From positions 2,604,001 to 2,668,000 of the forward strand of contig NZ_CP049866.1 in the NCBI RefSeq assembly GCF_011300215.1: DNA of 64,000 nt, read 5' to 3'. Each line of letters starts with the position of its first letter. The stretch's first letter is position 1. The position numbers were made by a program, and so were the translations under genes. The notes below the pieces were generated by a model. The model made no database searches. It had not been told where the DNA came from and saw nothing but the letters and a program-made list of their open reading frames with translations. Below are positions 16,670 to 26,273 of the stretch, piece by piece. The stretch is from Nocardioides piscis. GTDB taxonomy: Bacteria; Actinomycetota; Actinomycetes; Propionibacteriales; Nocardioidaceae.

Positions 16670-18041
16670 ATGACAGACAAGAAGATCGTGATCGGTAACG
16701 GCCAAGGGTTCTGGGGCGACTCGGCACGCGGCCCCGTCCAGCTCGTGCGCGGAGGAGGGATCGACTACCTCACGATGGACTTCCTCGCCGAGGTGACGAT
16801 GAGCATCATGCAGAAGCTGCGGGCCAGGAACCCCGAGGCCGGCTACGCGAGCGACTTCGTCGCCCAGCTCGAGCGGATCCTCCCGAGTGCGTCGAGCACG
16901 GCATCAAGATCATCGCCAACGCAGGCGGGGTCAACCCGGATGCCTGCGCGCGGGCCATCGACGACGTGGTCCGCAAGCTCGGGCTCGAGGTCACGGTCGC
17001 GACAGTGGGCGGCGACGACATCATGGACCGCCTGCCGGAGCTCCTGGGCTCGGGACACCCCCTGTCCAACATGAACACGGGTTCGACCCTCGAGTCCGAG
17101 CTCGACAAGGTCCAGAGCGCCAACGTCTATCTCGGTGCCTTCCCGATCGCCGAGGCGCTCGCGGCCGGCGCAGACATCGTCGTCACCGGCCGGGTCACCG
17201 ACCCCTCCCTGGTGCTGGCGCCCCTGATCCACGAGTTCGGCTGGGGCGAGACCGACTACGACCTTCTGGCCTGCGGCACCGTCGCCGGCCATGTCCTGGA
17301 GTGCGGGACCCAGAGCACCGGTGGCAACTACGACCGCTGGGAGACAGTGCCCAACCTCGCCGACATCGGCTACCCGATCGTCGAGGTGAGTCGGGACGGC
17401 ACCTTCGTGGTGACCAAGAAGGACGGAACCGGGGGACTGGTCGACGTCGGCACCGTGACCGCCCAGCTGCTCTACGAGCTCGGAGAGCCGACGCGCTACC
17501 TGACGCCCGACGTGACGGCCGACTTCACCTCGATCCAGCTCGAGCAGGACGGGGACGACCGGGTCCGGGTGAGTGGCGTCGTGGGCACCCCGCCCACCGA
17601 CAGCTACAAGGTCTCGATCAGCACCCTGGACGGGTGGCGCACCACGGCACAGCTCACCGTCGGCGGGCCGGACGCGCCGGCCAAGGCACGCGTGACCGCC
17701 GAGATCCTGCTGGCCCGGCTCGCGCAGGACGGTGTCACCTTCCCGGACGCGGACTGCCGGGTCGAGGTCATCGGCACCAACGTGCTCTACGACCAGATGC
17801 TGCCCGAGCGGACGGAGGATCCGACCGAGGTCGTCCTGCGCATCTCGGTCCGGTCCACGGACAAGGTCGCGGTCAACCGCCTCGGGGCCGAGATGGCCTC
17901 GTTGCTGACCTCCGGGCCTCCCGGCCTCACCGGTTTCGCAGGGGCCGTCCCAAGGCCAGCGAGATCGTCGGCTTCTGGCCGGCTCTCATCGACAAGTCGG
18001 CAGTCACTGCCGCCGTACACGTGAACGAGGTCGTCGCATGA
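16670..18041 (+). CDS. AtuA-family (DUF1446) protein (two frame breaks)
   Basis: The repaired product is about 457 residues, starting [17 protein letters not shown]. Adding one C at 16882-16884 restores [19 protein letters not shown]; adding one G at 17941-17944 restores [19 protein letters not shown]. Between the breaks the frame has [16 protein letters not shown], a typical DUF1446 block. AtuA is needed for acyclic terpene use in Pseudomonas, but its biochemical role is unknown. Here it is the first gene of an operon with its own C-terminal domain gene, a phosphotransacetylase-like gene and a carboxylase. It is regulated by the promoter/operator at 16611-16656. Confidence 0.88.
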
Positions 18042-18370
18042 AGAACGTCCAGCTGAGGGAGATCGCCTGCGCACGCTCGGGCGACAAGGGCGCCGATGCC
18101 AACATCGGGGTGTGGGTGGAGGACGAGCGAACGTTCGAGTTCCTGAGGGAGAACCTCACCGCCGACAAGGTGGAGAGCCACTTCCAGGCCCTGTGTCGCG
18201 GCGGCGTCGAGCGATACGAGCTCCCCAACCTGAAGGCCCTCAACTTCATCCTTCATGACGCGCTCGACGGCGGAGGTGCCGCCTCCCTGCGGACCGACGC
18301 CCAGGGCAAGACCCTGTCGCTCGGCCTGCTCCAGATGGTGCTCGAGGTCCCCGACGAGCTGCTGCGGTGA
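18038..18370 (+). CDS. AtuA C-terminal-like domain protein (ferredoxin-like fold)
   Basis: A 110-residue protein whose start, LREIACARSGDKGADANIGV, matches the domain fused to the C-terminus of AtuA in other bacteria. Here it is a separate gene overlapping the AtuA stop by 4 nt (ATGA), so the two products probably form one complex. No catalytic motif is recognised. Its stop overlaps the next gene by 4 nt (GTGA). Confidence 0.85.
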   Translation: MKNVQLREIACARSGDKGADANIGVWVEDERTFEFLRENLTADKVESHFQALCRGGVERYELPNLKALNFILHDALDGGGAASLRTDAQGKTLSLGLLQMVLEVPDELLR

Positions 18371-19218
18371 AGGTCCGCGTCGGGCTTGCGGACGGCCGTG
18401 ATCCACGCGTCCTCCAAGCCGCCGAGCGACTGGTCGAGCTCGGGGAGGTGACGCCCGTCCTCGTCGACCACGAGCTGGGCGACCTGCCTCACGGTGTGGA
18501 CCACCTGGTGGTGCCCGCCGGCGAGTCCGGAGTCGACTACCTGGCTCGGACGCTCGAGCACTCGGACCTGGTCGGAGGGGTGAGCGGCAGCCTGACCACG
18601 AGCGCCGAGGTCGTGCGGGCCGGCATCCGCAACCTCCGGTCCGAGGACCTCGTCTGCGGGGCGTTCGCCATCGAGCACGACGACGGGTGGAAGACCTACG
18701 CAGACTGCGTCGTGGTCCCGGAGCCCGACGCGGCTCAGCTCGCTGTGATCGCTGCGGCGGCGGCCGACCACCACCGAAGCCTGTTCGACGAGGTGCCCCG
18801 GGTCGCGATGCTGTCGTTCTCGACGGGCGGCAGCGCGGCTCATCCCAGGGTGGCGCTGGTCCGCGAGGCGACCCGACTCCTGACCGCCGCACGCCCCGAC
18901 CTGGAGGTGGTCGGTGAGGTGCAGTACGACGTGGCGATCGATGCTGCCGTCGCGGCGCGCAAGGCCCCGGGGTCGACGGTCGCCGGGCGTGCCAACGTCC
19001 TCGCCTTCCCGTCCCTGGAGGCGGCGAACATCGCCTACAAGGTCGCTGAACGAGTCGGAGGCAGCCGAGCGCTGGGGTCGTTCCTCCTGGGCCTGTCCCG
19101 ACCGTGGGTCGACTTGTCCCGCGGCTGCTCGATCGACGACATCGTCGAGACCGTCCTCTTGATCGGGCGCCAGTCATCTGCGCCTCACCCCATGGCCGCG
19201 CACCCCGTGGCCTCCTGA
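18367..19218 (+). CDS. phosphotransacetylase/phosphotransbutyrylase-family protein
   Basis: 283 residues of the PTA_PTB family. Matches include VGGVSGSLTTSAEVVRAG, RVAMLSFSTGGSA, AARKAPGSTVAGRANVLAFP and DLSRGCSIDDIVETV; the Ser, Arg and Asp of the last block correspond to active-site residues in characterised Pta. It is about 50 residues shorter than single-domain Pta at the N-terminus. Known members interconvert acyl-CoA and acyl phosphate. No acyl kinase gene is nearby. The GTG at 18367 overlaps the upstream stop. Its presence between AtuA and a carboxylase is unexpected, and its substrate is unknown. Confidence 0.82.
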   Translation: MKVRVGLADGRDPRVLQAAERLVELGEVTPVLVDHELGDLPHGVDHLVVPAGESGVDYLARTLEHSDLVGGVSGSLTTSAEVVRAGIRNLRSEDLVCGAFAIEHDDGWKTYADCVVVPEPDAAQLAVIAAAAADHHRSLFDEVPRVAMLSFSTGGSAAHPRVALVREATRLLTAARPDLEVVGEVQYDVAIDAAVAARKAPGSTVAGRANVLAFPSLEAANIAYKVAERVGGSRALGSFLLGLSRPWVDLSRGCSIDDIVETVLLIGRQSSAPHPMAAHPVAS

Positions 19219-19239
19219 CTGAGCTGGAAAGGGAAGACG

Positions 19240-20838
19240 ATGAAGGTTCTGACATCCACCTTCGACCTGGGCTCGCCCGTCGCGGTGACCAACCGTGAGG
19301 GAAACCTGGAGCGGCTGGCGGAGCTCGAGCGCCAGGTCGAGCTCGCGGCCGCAGGCGGCGGCGGCAAGTACGTCGAGAGGCACCGGTCGCGCGGACGCAT
19401 GCTGGCGCGGGAGCGGATCGAGCTGCTGATCGACCCGGACGCTCCGTTCCTCGAGCTGGGCACCATGGCCGCGTGGGGCACGGAATACACAGTGGGCGCG
19501 AGTGTCGTGACCGGCATCGGCGTCGTGAGCGACGTCGAGTGCCTCATCGTCGCCCACGACCCGACGGTGCGTGGCGGGGCCTCCAACCCCTACACCTGGA
19601 AGAAGGTGCTGCGGGCCATGGACGTCGCCCGGGAGAACCGCCTCCCGGTGATCAACCTGGTCGAGTCGGGCGGTGGCGACCTCAACCGACAGGTCGAGCT
19701 CTTCATCCCCGCCGGACGGCTCTTCCACGACCTGACCGCCCTGTCTGCGGCTGGGATCCCGACCATTGCGCTGGTCTTCGGCAACTCGACCGCCGGCGGG
19801 GCCTACGTGCCCGGCATGTGCGACTACACCGTGATGGTGCAGAACCAGGCCAAGGTGTTCCTCGGTGGGCCGCCGCTGGTCAAGATGGCGACCGGCGAGG
19901 ACGCCGACGACGAGAGCCTGGGTGGTGCTGACATGCACGCCCGCACCTCGGGTCTCGCCGACTACCTGGCCCGGGACGAGCACGAGTGTCTCGCCATCGG
20001 CCGCGAGATCATGGAGCACCTGAACTGGCGCAAGCGAGGTCCTGGCCCCAGCGAGTCGGCCGACGACCCGATCTATCCGGCCGAGGACCTGCTCTCCATC
20101 GCCTCGGTCGACCTCAAGGTGCCGTTCGACCCGCGAGAGGTCATCGCCCGGGTCGTGGACGGATCCCGGTTCGAGGAGTACAAGCCGGTGTACGGGACGG
20201 CCCTGGTCACCGGGTGGGCGTCCGTCCACGGCTTCCCGGTCGGGATCCTGGCCAACGCTCGCGGCGTCCTGTTCAACGAGGAGGCCAAGAAGGGGGCCGA
20301 GTTCATCATGCTGTGCAACCAGACGGACACCCCGCTGATCTTCCTGCAGAACACGACCGGATTCATGGTCGGGACGCAGTACGAGCAGAACGGCATGATC
20401 AAGGACGGCGCGAAGATGATCAACGCCGTCACCAACAGCTCGGTGCCGCACATCACGATCAACATGGCCGCGTCCTACGGAGCGGGCAACTACGGCATGT
20501 CCGGTCGGTCCTACGACCCACGCCTGCTCTTCACCTGGCCCAACTCCAAGTCTGCGGTCATGGGTCCGGAGCAGCTGGCCGGGGTGATGTCGATCGTCGC
20601 CCGACAGGCTGCGGAGACAGCCGGTCGTCCCTTCGACGAGGAAGCCGACGCCGTCCAGCGCGCTGCCCTCGAGGAGCGGATCGAGGCCGAGTCGCTCGCC
20701 CTCTACATGAGCGGTCAGGGATACGACGACGGCGTGATCGATCCCCGGGACACCCGCGACGTCCTCGGCATGACCCTGTCGATGTGCCACAACAACGAGA
20801 TCTCCGGAACCCGCGGTTTCGGCGTCTTCCGAATGTGA
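19240..20838 (+). CDS. acyl-CoA carboxylase beta (carboxyltransferase) subunit
   Basis: A 532-residue carboxyltransferase of the MccB/AtuC size class. It has the two crotonase-like halves: an N-terminal acyl-CoA part with GGASNPYTWKKVLRAMD and NSTAGGAYVPGMCDY, and a C-terminal biotin part with LQNTTGFMVGTQYEQNGMI and SYGAGNYGMSGRSYDP. It transfers CO2 from carboxybiotin to an acyl-CoA. The alpha subunit follows 12 nt later. Length and linkage to AtuA favour a methylcrotonyl- or geranyl-CoA-like substrate over propionyl-CoA; sequence alone does not settle it. Confidence 0.92.
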   Translation: MKVLTSTFDLGSPVAVTNREGNLERLAELERQVELAAAGGGGKYVERHRSRGRMLARERIELLIDPDAPFLELGTMAAWGTEYTVGASVVTGIGVVSDVECLIVAHDPTVRGGASNPYTWKKVLRAMDVARENRLPVINLVESGGGDLNRQVELFIPAGRLFHDLTALSAAGIPTIALVFGNSTAGGAYVPGMCDYTVMVQNQAKVFLGGPPLVKMATGEDADDESLGGADMHARTSGLADYLARDEHECLAIGREIMEHLNWRKRGPGPSESADDPIYPAEDLLSIASVDLKVPFDPREVIARVVDGSRFEEYKPVYGTALVTGWASVHGFPVGILANARGVLFNEEAKKGAEFIMLCNQTDTPLIFLQNTTGFMVGTQYEQNGMIKDGAKMINAVTNSSVPHITINMAASYGAGNYGMSGRSYDPRLLFTWPNSKSAVMGPEQLAGVMSIVARQAAETAGRPFDEEADAVQRAALEERIEAESLALYMSGQGYDDGVIDPRDTRDVLGMTLSMCHNNEISGTRGFGVFRM

Positions 20839-20850
20839 CTGGAGTTTTCG

Positions 20851-22835
20851 ATGATCACCAAGATTCTTGTGGCCAACCGTGGCGAGATCGCGCTGCGCGT
20901 CTTCCGGACGTGCCGGGAGATGGGCATCTCGACCGTCGCCGTCTACTCCGATCCCGACGCACACGCGCCGTTCGTCCTCGAGGCGGACGAGGCCGTTCCG
21001 CTCGGCGGATCGACGCCGGGCGAGACTTATCTGCGCATGGAGGCGGTGCTGGAGGCGGCTCAGCTGGTCGGCGCGGACGCAATCCATCCGGGATACGGGT
21101 TCCTCTCCGAGAACGCCGAGTTCGCGCGTGCCTGCGAGAAGCAGGGCATCACCTTCATCGGTCCCACGCCCGAGGCGATCGAGGCCATGGGCTCGAAGCT
21201 CACTGCACGCGAGATGATGCAGGCCGCCGGGGTCCCGGTGCTCCCCGGAGTCGACCTCACCGGCGTGGAGGATGCGAAAGTCCGTGGGATCGCCGACGAG
21301 ATCGGCTGGCCGGTCCTCGTGAAGGCGTCCTTCGGCGGTGGGGGTCGAGGCATGCGCGTGGTGCGTGAGCCCGACGAGCTGCTCGAGGCCATCGCCTCGG
21401 CCCGCCGCGAGGCAGGGGCCGCCTTCGGCAACGACACCGTCTTCCTCGAGCACTACGTCGACGACCCGCGACACGTCGAGATCCAGATCTTCGGTGACGA
21501 GTCGGGTGCGATCGTGCACCTCAACGAGCGTGAGTGCTCGATCCAACGCCGACACCAGAAGATCATCGAGGAGTCGCCCTCCCCGGTCGTCGACCAGGCC
21601 TTGAGGGACCGGATGGGTCAGGCTGCCGTCGAGGCGGGCCGCACGCTGGGCTACGTCGGCGCCGGCACGGTGGAGTTCCTGCTGGCCCCGACCGGTGACT
21701 TCTACTTCCTTGAGGTCAACACCCGCCTCCAGGTCGAGCACCCCGTCACCGAGCTGGTCACCGGTCTCGACCTGGTGCGCCTCCAGATCGAGGTGGCAGC
21801 CGGGGGACTGCTGCCCCCGAGGCGCATGCACCACAACTGCGCGGCCACGCCGTCGAGGCGCGGTTGTATGCCGAGGACCCGGCCAACGACTTCCTGCCGG
21901 CCGCCGGCCTGCTCGAGCGCTTCGAGGTCCCTGGCCTGCCCGGCATCAGGGTCGATGCCGGGGTGGTCTCGGGCGACCGGGTCTCCACCAACTACGACCC
22001 GATGCTGGCCAAGGTGATCGCCCACGGCGCCACCCGTGCAGAGGCGATCGCCAGGTTGGTCCGCGCCCTCCGTCGCGCCCGGATCGACGGGATCACCACC
22101 AACAGGTCGCTCCTGGTGGGGATTCTCGAGCACGAGGACTTCGCAGCCGGCCGCATCGACACCCACTTCCTGGACAGGGTGGAGCCCCGCGACCTCATCG
22201 AGGTCGAGGGCGCTGGAGTGGAGAGTGCTGCCTTGCTGGCTGCGACCCTCGCCGACCAGGCGGACAGTCGTTCCCGGGCCAAGGTGCTGCCCCACGTCAG
22301 CTCCGGCTACAGGTCGGCCCGTTCCAAGTTGCACACGCGCGGCTACCGGCACGGTGACCGGGAGGTCACGGTGGGCTACGTCCTGGGCCGCGGCTCGCGC
22401 TTCGAGGTCGATGGCGTCGCGGTCGAGACGGTGGTGCACTCGTGCAACCCCGACGAGGTGGACCTCGTCGTCGAAGGGGTGCGACGGCGGTTCCGGGTCG
22501 TGCGCTCGGGCGACGCTCGCTACGTGTCGTGGGCCGACGGCACGATCGCCCTGCAGGTCGTGCCCCGCTTCCCCGAGACCGGGGACCACCTCGAGGCCGG
22601 TTCGCTGGTCGCGCCGATGCCCGGGACCGTCGTGCGGGTCAACGTGGAGGCCGGCGATCGGGTGACGGCGGGCCAGACGGTAATCGTCCTCGAGGCGATG
22701 AAGATGGAGCACGCGATCACCGCCACGGTGGACGCTGTCGTGGCCAGTGTGCCCGCGGCCGCGGGGACCTCCGTGGACACAGGCACGGTGCTGATCGTGC
22801 TGACCGAGGACGAGGAGGAGGTCGGCGATGAGTGA
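20851..22835 (+). CDS. acyl-CoA carboxylase alpha (biotin carboxylase + BCCP) subunit (one frame break)
   Basis: The repaired product is about 661 residues. The biotin carboxylase domain (1-450) starts [20 protein letters not shown] and has the ATP-grasp loop [14 protein letters not shown] and [16 protein letters not shown]. The C-terminal BCCP domain carries the biotinylation motif EAMKMEH, with the Lys codon at 22701-22703. The frame breaks at the C run 21814-21818: a sixth C gives [19 protein letters not shown] followed by [12 protein letters not shown] carboxylates the biotin, which swings to the beta subunit. Biotin could be supplied by the bioYMN importer. The 3' end overlaps the crotonase gene by 8 nt. 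Confidence 0.92.
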
Positions 22836-23592
22836 TTCCGTGCTGTACGAGGTCCGCGACGGTGCCGCCTGGATCACGATCAACCGGCCCGAGGCTCGCA
22901 ACGCCCTCAACGAGGCTGTCCGGACCGGGCTCAAGGAGTGCTTCGAGCGGGCCGAGGCCGACGACGACGTCTCGGTCGTGGTGCTCACCGGCGCTGGCGA
23001 CCGGGCTTTCTGCGCCGGCGGGGACCTGAAGGAGATGGCCAGCACCAAGCTGACCATCCCGCCGCCCGACTTCGTCCCCCAGCCGGGACGCACGATCGAG
23101 CTGACCAAGCCGGTGATCGCCGCTGTCAACGGAGGCGCCTTCGGCGGGGGCTTCCTGCTCGCTCAGTCCGCGGACCTGGTGATCGCCTCCGAGCACGCCA
23201 AGTTCGCAGTCTCCGAGGCCAAGGTCGGGCGCGGGTCGCCCTGGGCCGCACCCCTTCCCTGGCTGGTGCCCCCGCGGGTGGCGATGGAGATCCTCGTCAC
23301 CGGTGACGCGATCACCGCCCAACGTGCCTACGAGATCGGCCTGATCAACCGGGTCGTGCCCGCGGACATGCTGGGGCAGGCCACCAGTGAGCTCGTCGCG
23401 ACCATCGTCGCCAACGCACCGCTGTCGGTGCGCGCCGCGAAACGGATGGTCTACGCCGTCGCCGAGCACGGACGCTCAGCCGCGTTCGAGGAGGCCGAGA
23501 GGATCTGGGCCCCCGTCTATCTCAGCGCCGATGCACAGGAGGGCCCCCGTGCCTTCGCCGAGAAGCGACGACCCCAGTGGGAGGGACGATGA
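22828..23592 (+). CDS. enoyl-CoA hydratase/isomerase (crotonase) family protein
   Basis: A 254-residue crotonase with the oxyanion-hole regions AFCAGGDLKEM and GGAFGGGFLLAQSADL. Of the two catalytic glutamates of classic enoyl-CoA hydratase, the second is kept (FAVSEAKVG) but the first, in the GGGCELA position, is Leu (GGGFLLA). It may therefore be an isomerase, a hydrolase-like member or a hydratase acting on an unusual product; in an Atu-type pathway it could hydrate the carboxylated acyl-CoA (inference). It overlaps both neighbours. Confidence 0.88.
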   Translation: MSDSVLYEVRDGAAWITINRPEARNALNEAVRTGLKECFERAEADDDVSVVVLTGAGDRAFCAGGDLKEMASTKLTIPPPDFVPQPGRTIELTKPVIAAVNGGAFGGGFLLAQSADLVIASEHAKFAVSEAKVGRGSPWAAPLPWLVPPRVAMEILVTGDAITAQRAYEIGLINRVVPADMLGQATSELVATIVANAPLSVRAAKRMVYAVAEHGRSAAFEEAERIWAPVYLSADAQEGPRAFAEKRRPQWEGR

Positions 23593-24403
23593 GTGCGGTG
23601 ATCACCTCGCTCATCGAGGACCTGCGGGCGGAGCAGGCCGAGCTGGCCGAGTTCCTGCAGGGTCTGGGGGAGGGCTCCTGGCACGCCCCGACCCCCGCCG
23701 AGGGATGGAACGTCCAGGACCAGGTCGCGCACCTCGCCCACTTCGACGCGATGACGCGGTTGAGCATCGTCGACCCCGAGGCGTTCATCAGGTTCCGCGA
23801 CGAGCTGCCCGACCTGCAGACCTACGTCGACCGGATCGGGCCCGACAACCGGAAGCGGACACCCGCGGAGATGCTCGAGTGGTGGCGCGACGAGAGCGAC
23901 GCCCTGATCCGGGCTGCGGCCGCGGCCGATCCCAAGGCGCGGGTGCAGTGGTTCGGGCCGCCGATGAGCCTGGCCTCGAAGCTGACGGCGCGCCTGATGG
24001 AGACGTGGGCGCACGGCCAGGACGTCTACGACGCCCTCGGAGCCACGAGGGTCCCGACGGCACGGCTGCGACATGTGGCGCGCATCGGTGTCCTGGCCTT
24101 CCCCAACAGCTTCCGAACGCGCGGTCTGCCGGTCCCCGACGTCCCGGTGCGAGTGGAGCTGACCGCCCCCGACGGCACCGAGAGCTGGACGTGGGGGACC
24201 AAGGTGCCGAGGAGGTCGTACAAGGTCCGGTCCTCGACTTCTGTCTCGTCGTGACCCAGCGTCGCCATCGAGATGACGTCGACCTGGTGGTCCGCGGTGA
24301 CGTGGCCGAGAAGTGGATGTCGATCGCCCAGGCCTTTGCCGGCCCTGCAGGTGGTGGACGACTCCCGGGTCAGTTCCGCACCGCGGAGGGGGTGGCCCCA
24401 TGA
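23589..24403 (+). CDS. TIGR03084-type DinB/MDMPI-fold protein (one frame break)
   Basis: The repaired product is about 271 residues. The N-terminal four-helix part is of the mycothiol maleylpyruvate isomerase type, with the metal-site His pattern seen in VQDQVAHLAHFD and METWAHGQDVYDALG. The C-terminal part reads VLDFCLVVTQRRH and MSIAQAFAGPAGGGR. The frame breaks at the G run 24193-24197; one more G gives WGDQGAEEVVQGPVLDF. Members occur in actinobacterial acyl-CoA operons and their reaction is not established. It overlaps the crotonase and the next hotdog gene by 4 nt each. Confidence 0.82.
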
Positions 24404-24837
24404 GTGGCACGCAGGAAGCAATCCACCCCTTGGTGGGGCGGCGCCTGCCGGACGGTGCCCTGCGCATCGAGCGCTACGAGGACTGGCTCACGCGTGACGC
24501 CATCGGCGCACCGACCAGCGGTCAGCACCCCCACCCCGCCTGGGCGCTGCTCGGGACCTTCCGGGGGATGGGCGCCGATCTCGTGGAGCTGTTCGACGTG
24601 ATGGACGCAGCCCAGGACGACGGAGTGCTCTTCGGGGAGGCAAGCATCGTGCAGACCGCGCACCTGGAGTTCGACCGCGACTACGTGGTCACCTCCGAGA
24701 TCCGTGACGTGCGTCGGAGAAGAGGCTCCAAGGTGCCGGTCTTCGACCTCGTCGACTGCCTGGTGACCATCGAGGACGCGGACGGGCAGGTGGTTCGTTG
24801 CACGAACACCTTCGTCGTGCCGCGAAGGAGCGAGTGA
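24400..24837 (+). CDS. MaoC-like N-terminal (FAS1-like dehydratase) hotdog protein
   Basis: 145 residues with a hotdog-like pattern (RRLPDGALRIERYEDWLTRDAIG, then GEASIVQTAHLEFDRDYVVTSEIRDVRRRRGSK as separate blocks). It lacks the Asp/His hydratase motif, which is carried by the next gene. In actinobacteria such inactive hotdog subunits pair with a MaoC subunit to form an enoyl-CoA hydratase heterodimer, and adjacency with a 1-nt overlap supports that here (inference). The ATG at 24400 overlaps the preceding stop (ATGA). Confidence 0.78.
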   Translation: MSGTQEAIHPLVGRRLPDGALRIERYEDWLTRDAIGAPTSGQHPHPAWALLGTFRGMGADLVELFDVMDAAQDDGVLFGEASIVQTAHLEFDRDYVVTSEIRDVRRRRGSKVPVFDLVDCLVTIEDADGQVVRCTNTFVVPRRSE

Positions 24838-25241
24838 TGACAGCTCACGTCGGCACCACCATCCCCGAGTGGCGGGTGGAGGTGGACCCGCAGGCCATGA
24901 AGCCCTTCGCCCTGCTGCTCCGCGATCCGAACCCCATCCACCTCGACCCCGAGGTCGTCAGGGAGCTCGGTCTCGGAGACCGGGTGATCAACCAGGGGCC
25001 CCTCAACGCCGGCTACGTCTGGGAGGCCGTCCGGCGGTGGCTGGGCGACGAGGCCCTCGTGACCACGCTCGACCTCCGCTTCACCAGCAACGCGTTCGCG
25101 GGCGAGTCCCTCACGGTGGGCGGCCAGGTGGACGAGGTGGACGAGTCCTCCGGCGAGCTCCGCTGCTCGGTCTGGCTCCGGCGAGACGACGGGTCGGACG
25201 TGCTCTCGGGACGCGCCTCCGTCGCTGGAGGAGGGCTGTGA
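24837..25241 (+). CDS. MaoC-family enoyl-CoA hydratase (hotdog, catalytic)
   Basis: 134 residues. The hydratase motif is RDPNPIHLDPEVV: the Asp and His of the D-x-N-P-I-H pattern are the catalytic pair of R-specific hydratase 2. The ATG at 24837 shares one base with the previous stop; a GTG 3 nt earlier is also possible. Together with the preceding gene it probably makes a two-subunit hydratase for a bulky enoyl-CoA. The substrate is unknown. Confidence 0.83.
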   Translation: MTAHVGTTIPEWRVEVDPQAMKPFALLLRDPNPIHLDPEVVRELGLGDRVINQGPLNAGYVWEAVRRWLGDEALVTTLDLRFTSNAFAGESLTVGGQVDEVDESSGELRCSVWLRRDDGSDVLSGRASVAGGGL

Positions 25242-25243
25242 CC

Positions 25244-26248
25244 ATGGAGATCGACCTCTACCCCGGCACCGGCATCAGGATCTCGGATGCGGCTGACTAC
25301 GCGCGAATGACCGAGTCCGCCGGTCTGGGCGGGCTGTGGGCCCTCGAAGCCGCCTACGAACCCTTCACGCCCCTCGCGATCGCCGCCCAGGAGAGCGACC
25401 GGATCGAGCTCCGCACGGCCATCGCGGTGGCGTTCGCTCGCAGCCCCATGCTGGTCGCGCAGCTCGCGCACGAGCTGGTCCGGACGAGCAACGGCCGCTT
25501 CACCCTGGGACTGGGGTCGCAGGTCCGTGCACACATCGTGCGTCGCTTCAGCCAGGAGTGGTCCGACCCCGTCGAGCGCATGGCCGAATACGTGGACGCC
25601 TTGCGTGCGATCTGGTCGTGCTGGAACGACGACGTGCCGCTGGACTTCAAGGGCAGCTACTACCAGCACACCTTGATGACTCCGATGTTCGACCCCGGGC
25701 CCAGCGGGCACCCGATGCCACCCGTCCACCTGGCCGCGGTCGGGTCGGCGATGATCTCGATGGCGGCGGAGCGGGCCGACGGGTTGGTGCTGCACCCGCT
25801 CTCGTCGCTGCGGACCCTGGACGAGCACGTGCTGCCCTTGGTCGACGAACGGCGTCGCCGCGGCGACTTCGAGCTGAGCTGTCCCGTGCTCGTCATCACC
25901 GGCAGGACCGATGAGGAGCTCGACGTCGCCCGGGCGGCGGTGCGCAAGCAGCTGGCCTTCTACGCCTCGACCCCCGCCTACCGTTGGGTCTTCGACCTGT
26001 ACGGCGAGGGCGATCGCGCCGACCGGCTGCGCGAGCTCTCCCGACAGGGGCTGTGGGACGAGATGACGACCCTGATCACCGACGAGCTGGTGGGCGAGTT
26101 CGCCGTTGAGGCGAGCTCCCACGACCTGCTCGACGCAGTGCGCGCTCGGTTCGATGCGCACATCGACCGGGTGGGCCTCTATGCGCCCTACGTGATGGAC
26201 CGGGAGCAGTGGCTCGCGGTGGGTGCCGGAAGTGGGGTCCGACCTTGA
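25244..26248 (+). CDS. LLM-class F420-dependent oxidoreductase
   Basis: About 334 residues of the luciferase-like TIM-barrel family: EIDLYPGTGIRISDAADYAR at the start, IELRTAIAVAFARSPMLVAQ, GRFTLGLGSQVRAHIVRRF and HLAAVGSAMISMAAERADG. This pattern is that of F420 (rather than FMN) members such as the TIGR03617 group. The ATG at 25244 is preferred because it sits about 8 nt after a GGAGGAGGG ribosome-binding site; the GTG at 25238 overlaps the upstream stop and is an alternative. Likely role: a redox step on the pathway intermediate. Confidence 0.86.
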   Translation: MEIDLYPGTGIRISDAADYARMTESAGLGGLWALEAAYEPFTPLAIAAQESDRIELRTAIAVAFARSPMLVAQLAHELVRTSNGRFTLGLGSQVRAHIVRRFSQEWSDPVERMAEYVDALRAIWSCWNDDVPLDFKGSYYQHTLMTPMFDPGPSGHPMPPVHLAAVGSAMISMAAERADGLVLHPLSSLRTLDEHVLPLVDERRRRGDFELSCPVLVITGRTDEELDVARAAVRKQLAFYASTPAYRWVFDLYGEGDRADRLRELSRQGLWDEMTTLITDELVGEFAVEASSHDLLDAVRARFDAHIDRVGLYAPYVMDREQWLAVGAGSGVRP

Positions 26249-26273
26249 TCCGCAGACGTCCCAGGAGTGGCTC

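Noticed and set aside
19174..21834. An 886-codon open frame on the minus strand opposite the carboxylase genes
   Set aside because: It is the antisense shadow of two well-recognised carboxylase genes; its translation is rich in Asp, His, Gly and Arg with no domain.
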